Part shown: piece by piece, positions 8,376 to 8,817 of the stretch
How the letters are laid out: each line of letters begins with the position of its first letter
Position numbering within the stretch: position 1 is the first letter of the stretch
Assembly (NCBI GenBank): GCA_021166815.1
Contig: JAJPEO010000218.1
Coordinates: 1-8,817, forward strand
DNA: 8,817 bases
Direction: 5' to 3'
From: Nocardioides sp.
GTDB lineage: Bacteria > Actinomycetota > Actinomycetes > Propionibacteriales > Nocardioidaceae
The notes under the pieces: model-generated
Told to the model about the DNA's origin: nothing
Databases searched by the model: none
The model's input: the letters and a program-made list of their open reading frames with translations, nothing else
Translations under genes and position numbers: made by a program

Positions 8376-8729
8376 GTGCCCGTCATCGGGGTGGGCATCG
8401 ACGTCGTGGACGTCGATCGCTTCGCGGCGTCCCTGGAGCGCACGGAAGGGCTGCGGCAGCGGATCTTCACCCCGGGGGAGGCGACGCGACCCGTACGGTC
8501 CCTGGCGGCCAGGTTCGCGGCCAAGGAGGCCATCGCCAAGGCCCTCGGTGCCCCGGCGGGCCTGGCCTGGCACGACGCCGAGGTGGTCTCCGAGGAGTCC
8601 GGCCGGCCCCGCTTCGAGCTGCGCGGCACGGTGGCCGCCCGCGCGGAGGCGCTGGGGGTCAGCCACGTCCACGTCTCGCTGTCGCACGACGCCGGGGTCG
8701 CCACCGCCCTGGTGGTCCTGGAGGGCTGA
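8376..8729 (+). CDS. acpS: holo-[acyl-carrier-protein] synthase AcpS
   Basis: AcpS transfers the 4'-phosphopantetheine arm of CoA to a serine of apo-ACP, activating fatty-acid synthesis. The 117-residue length is typical. The N-terminus [16 protein letters not shown] carries the Mg-binding Asp9. [13 protein letters not shown] (46-58) carries Glu51, the second metal ligand. The C-terminal strand [16 protein letters not shown] (99-114) is the third family block. The frame is open upstream into glmS, but the family begins at the GTG 2 nt after the glmS stop, and this also gives the right length. Tight spacing on both sides implies co-transcription with glmS and nnrD. AcpS consumes CoA, whose synthesis is started by the divergently placed coaA. 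Confidence 0.96.
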   Translation: MPVIGVGIDVVDVDRFAASLERTEGLRQRIFTPGEATRPVRSLAARFAAKEAIAKALGAPAGLAWHDAEVVSEESGRPRFELRGTVAARAEALGVSHVHVSLSHDAGVATALVVLEG

Positions 8730-8732
8730 GCC

Positions 8733-8817
8733 GTGATCCGCGCCCACTCGATCGAGCAGGTCCGCGCCGCCGAGGCGGCGCTGATGGCCACCCTGCCCGA
8801 GGGCACGCTGATGCAGC
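8733..8817 (+). CDS. nnrD: NAD(P)H-hydrate repair enzyme NnrD, N-terminal fragment
   Basis: Only the first 28 codons lie in the window. They read MIRAHSIEQVRAAEAALMAT followed by LPEGTLMQ, which matches the start of the actinobacterial bifunctional NAD(P)H-hydrate epimerase/dehydratase (YjeF N-terminal domain first), normally found directly after acpS. The enzyme repairs hydrated NADH and NADPH, using ADP in the dehydratase half. GTG 8733 is 3 nt after the acpS stop. The assignment rests on the short N-terminal pattern plus gene order, since neither catalytic domain is visible. Confidence 0.8.
   Translation, partial: MIRAHSIEQVRAAEAALMATLPEGTLMQ

Overview
The window is ordinary chromosome from a high-GC actinobacterium. 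Coding frames show very strong G/C preference at third codon positions, start codons are often GTG or TTG, and several genes appear to be leaderless. The gene order (rpsI-glmM, then divergent coaA and glmS-acpS-nnrD) and the long acidic N-terminal extension on ribosomal protein S9 suggest Propionibacteriales, probably a Nocardioides-like organism. That placement is inference from memory of gene order, not a database match.

Layout: nt 1-1842 (+) holds the 3' part of rpsI (S9), with glmM (phosphoglucosamine mutase) 3 nt behind it. A tandem two-domain GNAT acetyltransferase gene (1894-2892, +) follows with its own leaderless-type promoter. It converges on a minus-strand block. Read in transcription order from the right, that block is coaA (6463-5492), a tocopherol-cyclase-like protein (5478-4453), a VOC/glyoxalase-fold protein (4402-4010), a four-helix membrane protein (3999-3502), and an unrecognised protein (3505-2937) whose reading frame appears to shift once near nt 3366-3395. 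From 6529 rightward (+) lies a tightly packed glmS-acpS-nnrD unit, and nnrD runs off the right edge. coaA and glmS share a 65-bp divergent promoter region.

How the genes work together: GlmS and GlmM carry out two steps of the route to UDP-GlcNAc (fructose-6-P to GlcN-6-P to GlcN-1-P), which supplies peptidoglycan and, in many actinobacteria, mycothiol. CoaA starts CoA synthesis from pantothenate, AcpS uses CoA to activate acyl carrier protein, and NnrD repairs damaged NAD(P)H. The genes between glmM and coaA are the accessory part: a GNAT enzyme, two small unrecognised proteins, a VOC protein and a tocopherol-cyclase-like protein.

I see no mobile element, CRISPR array, tRNA or rRNA, and no clearly new multi-gene system. 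The points most worth a second look are the apparent frameshift in the 3505-2937 gene, a membrane protein built from two similar halves exactly 80 residues apart, the tocopherol-cyclase-like protein beside coaA, and repeated -10/start-codon spacing that implies leaderless transcripts, including one -10 box that contains the stop codon of the preceding gene. There is no gene-free stretch longer than about 70 nt.
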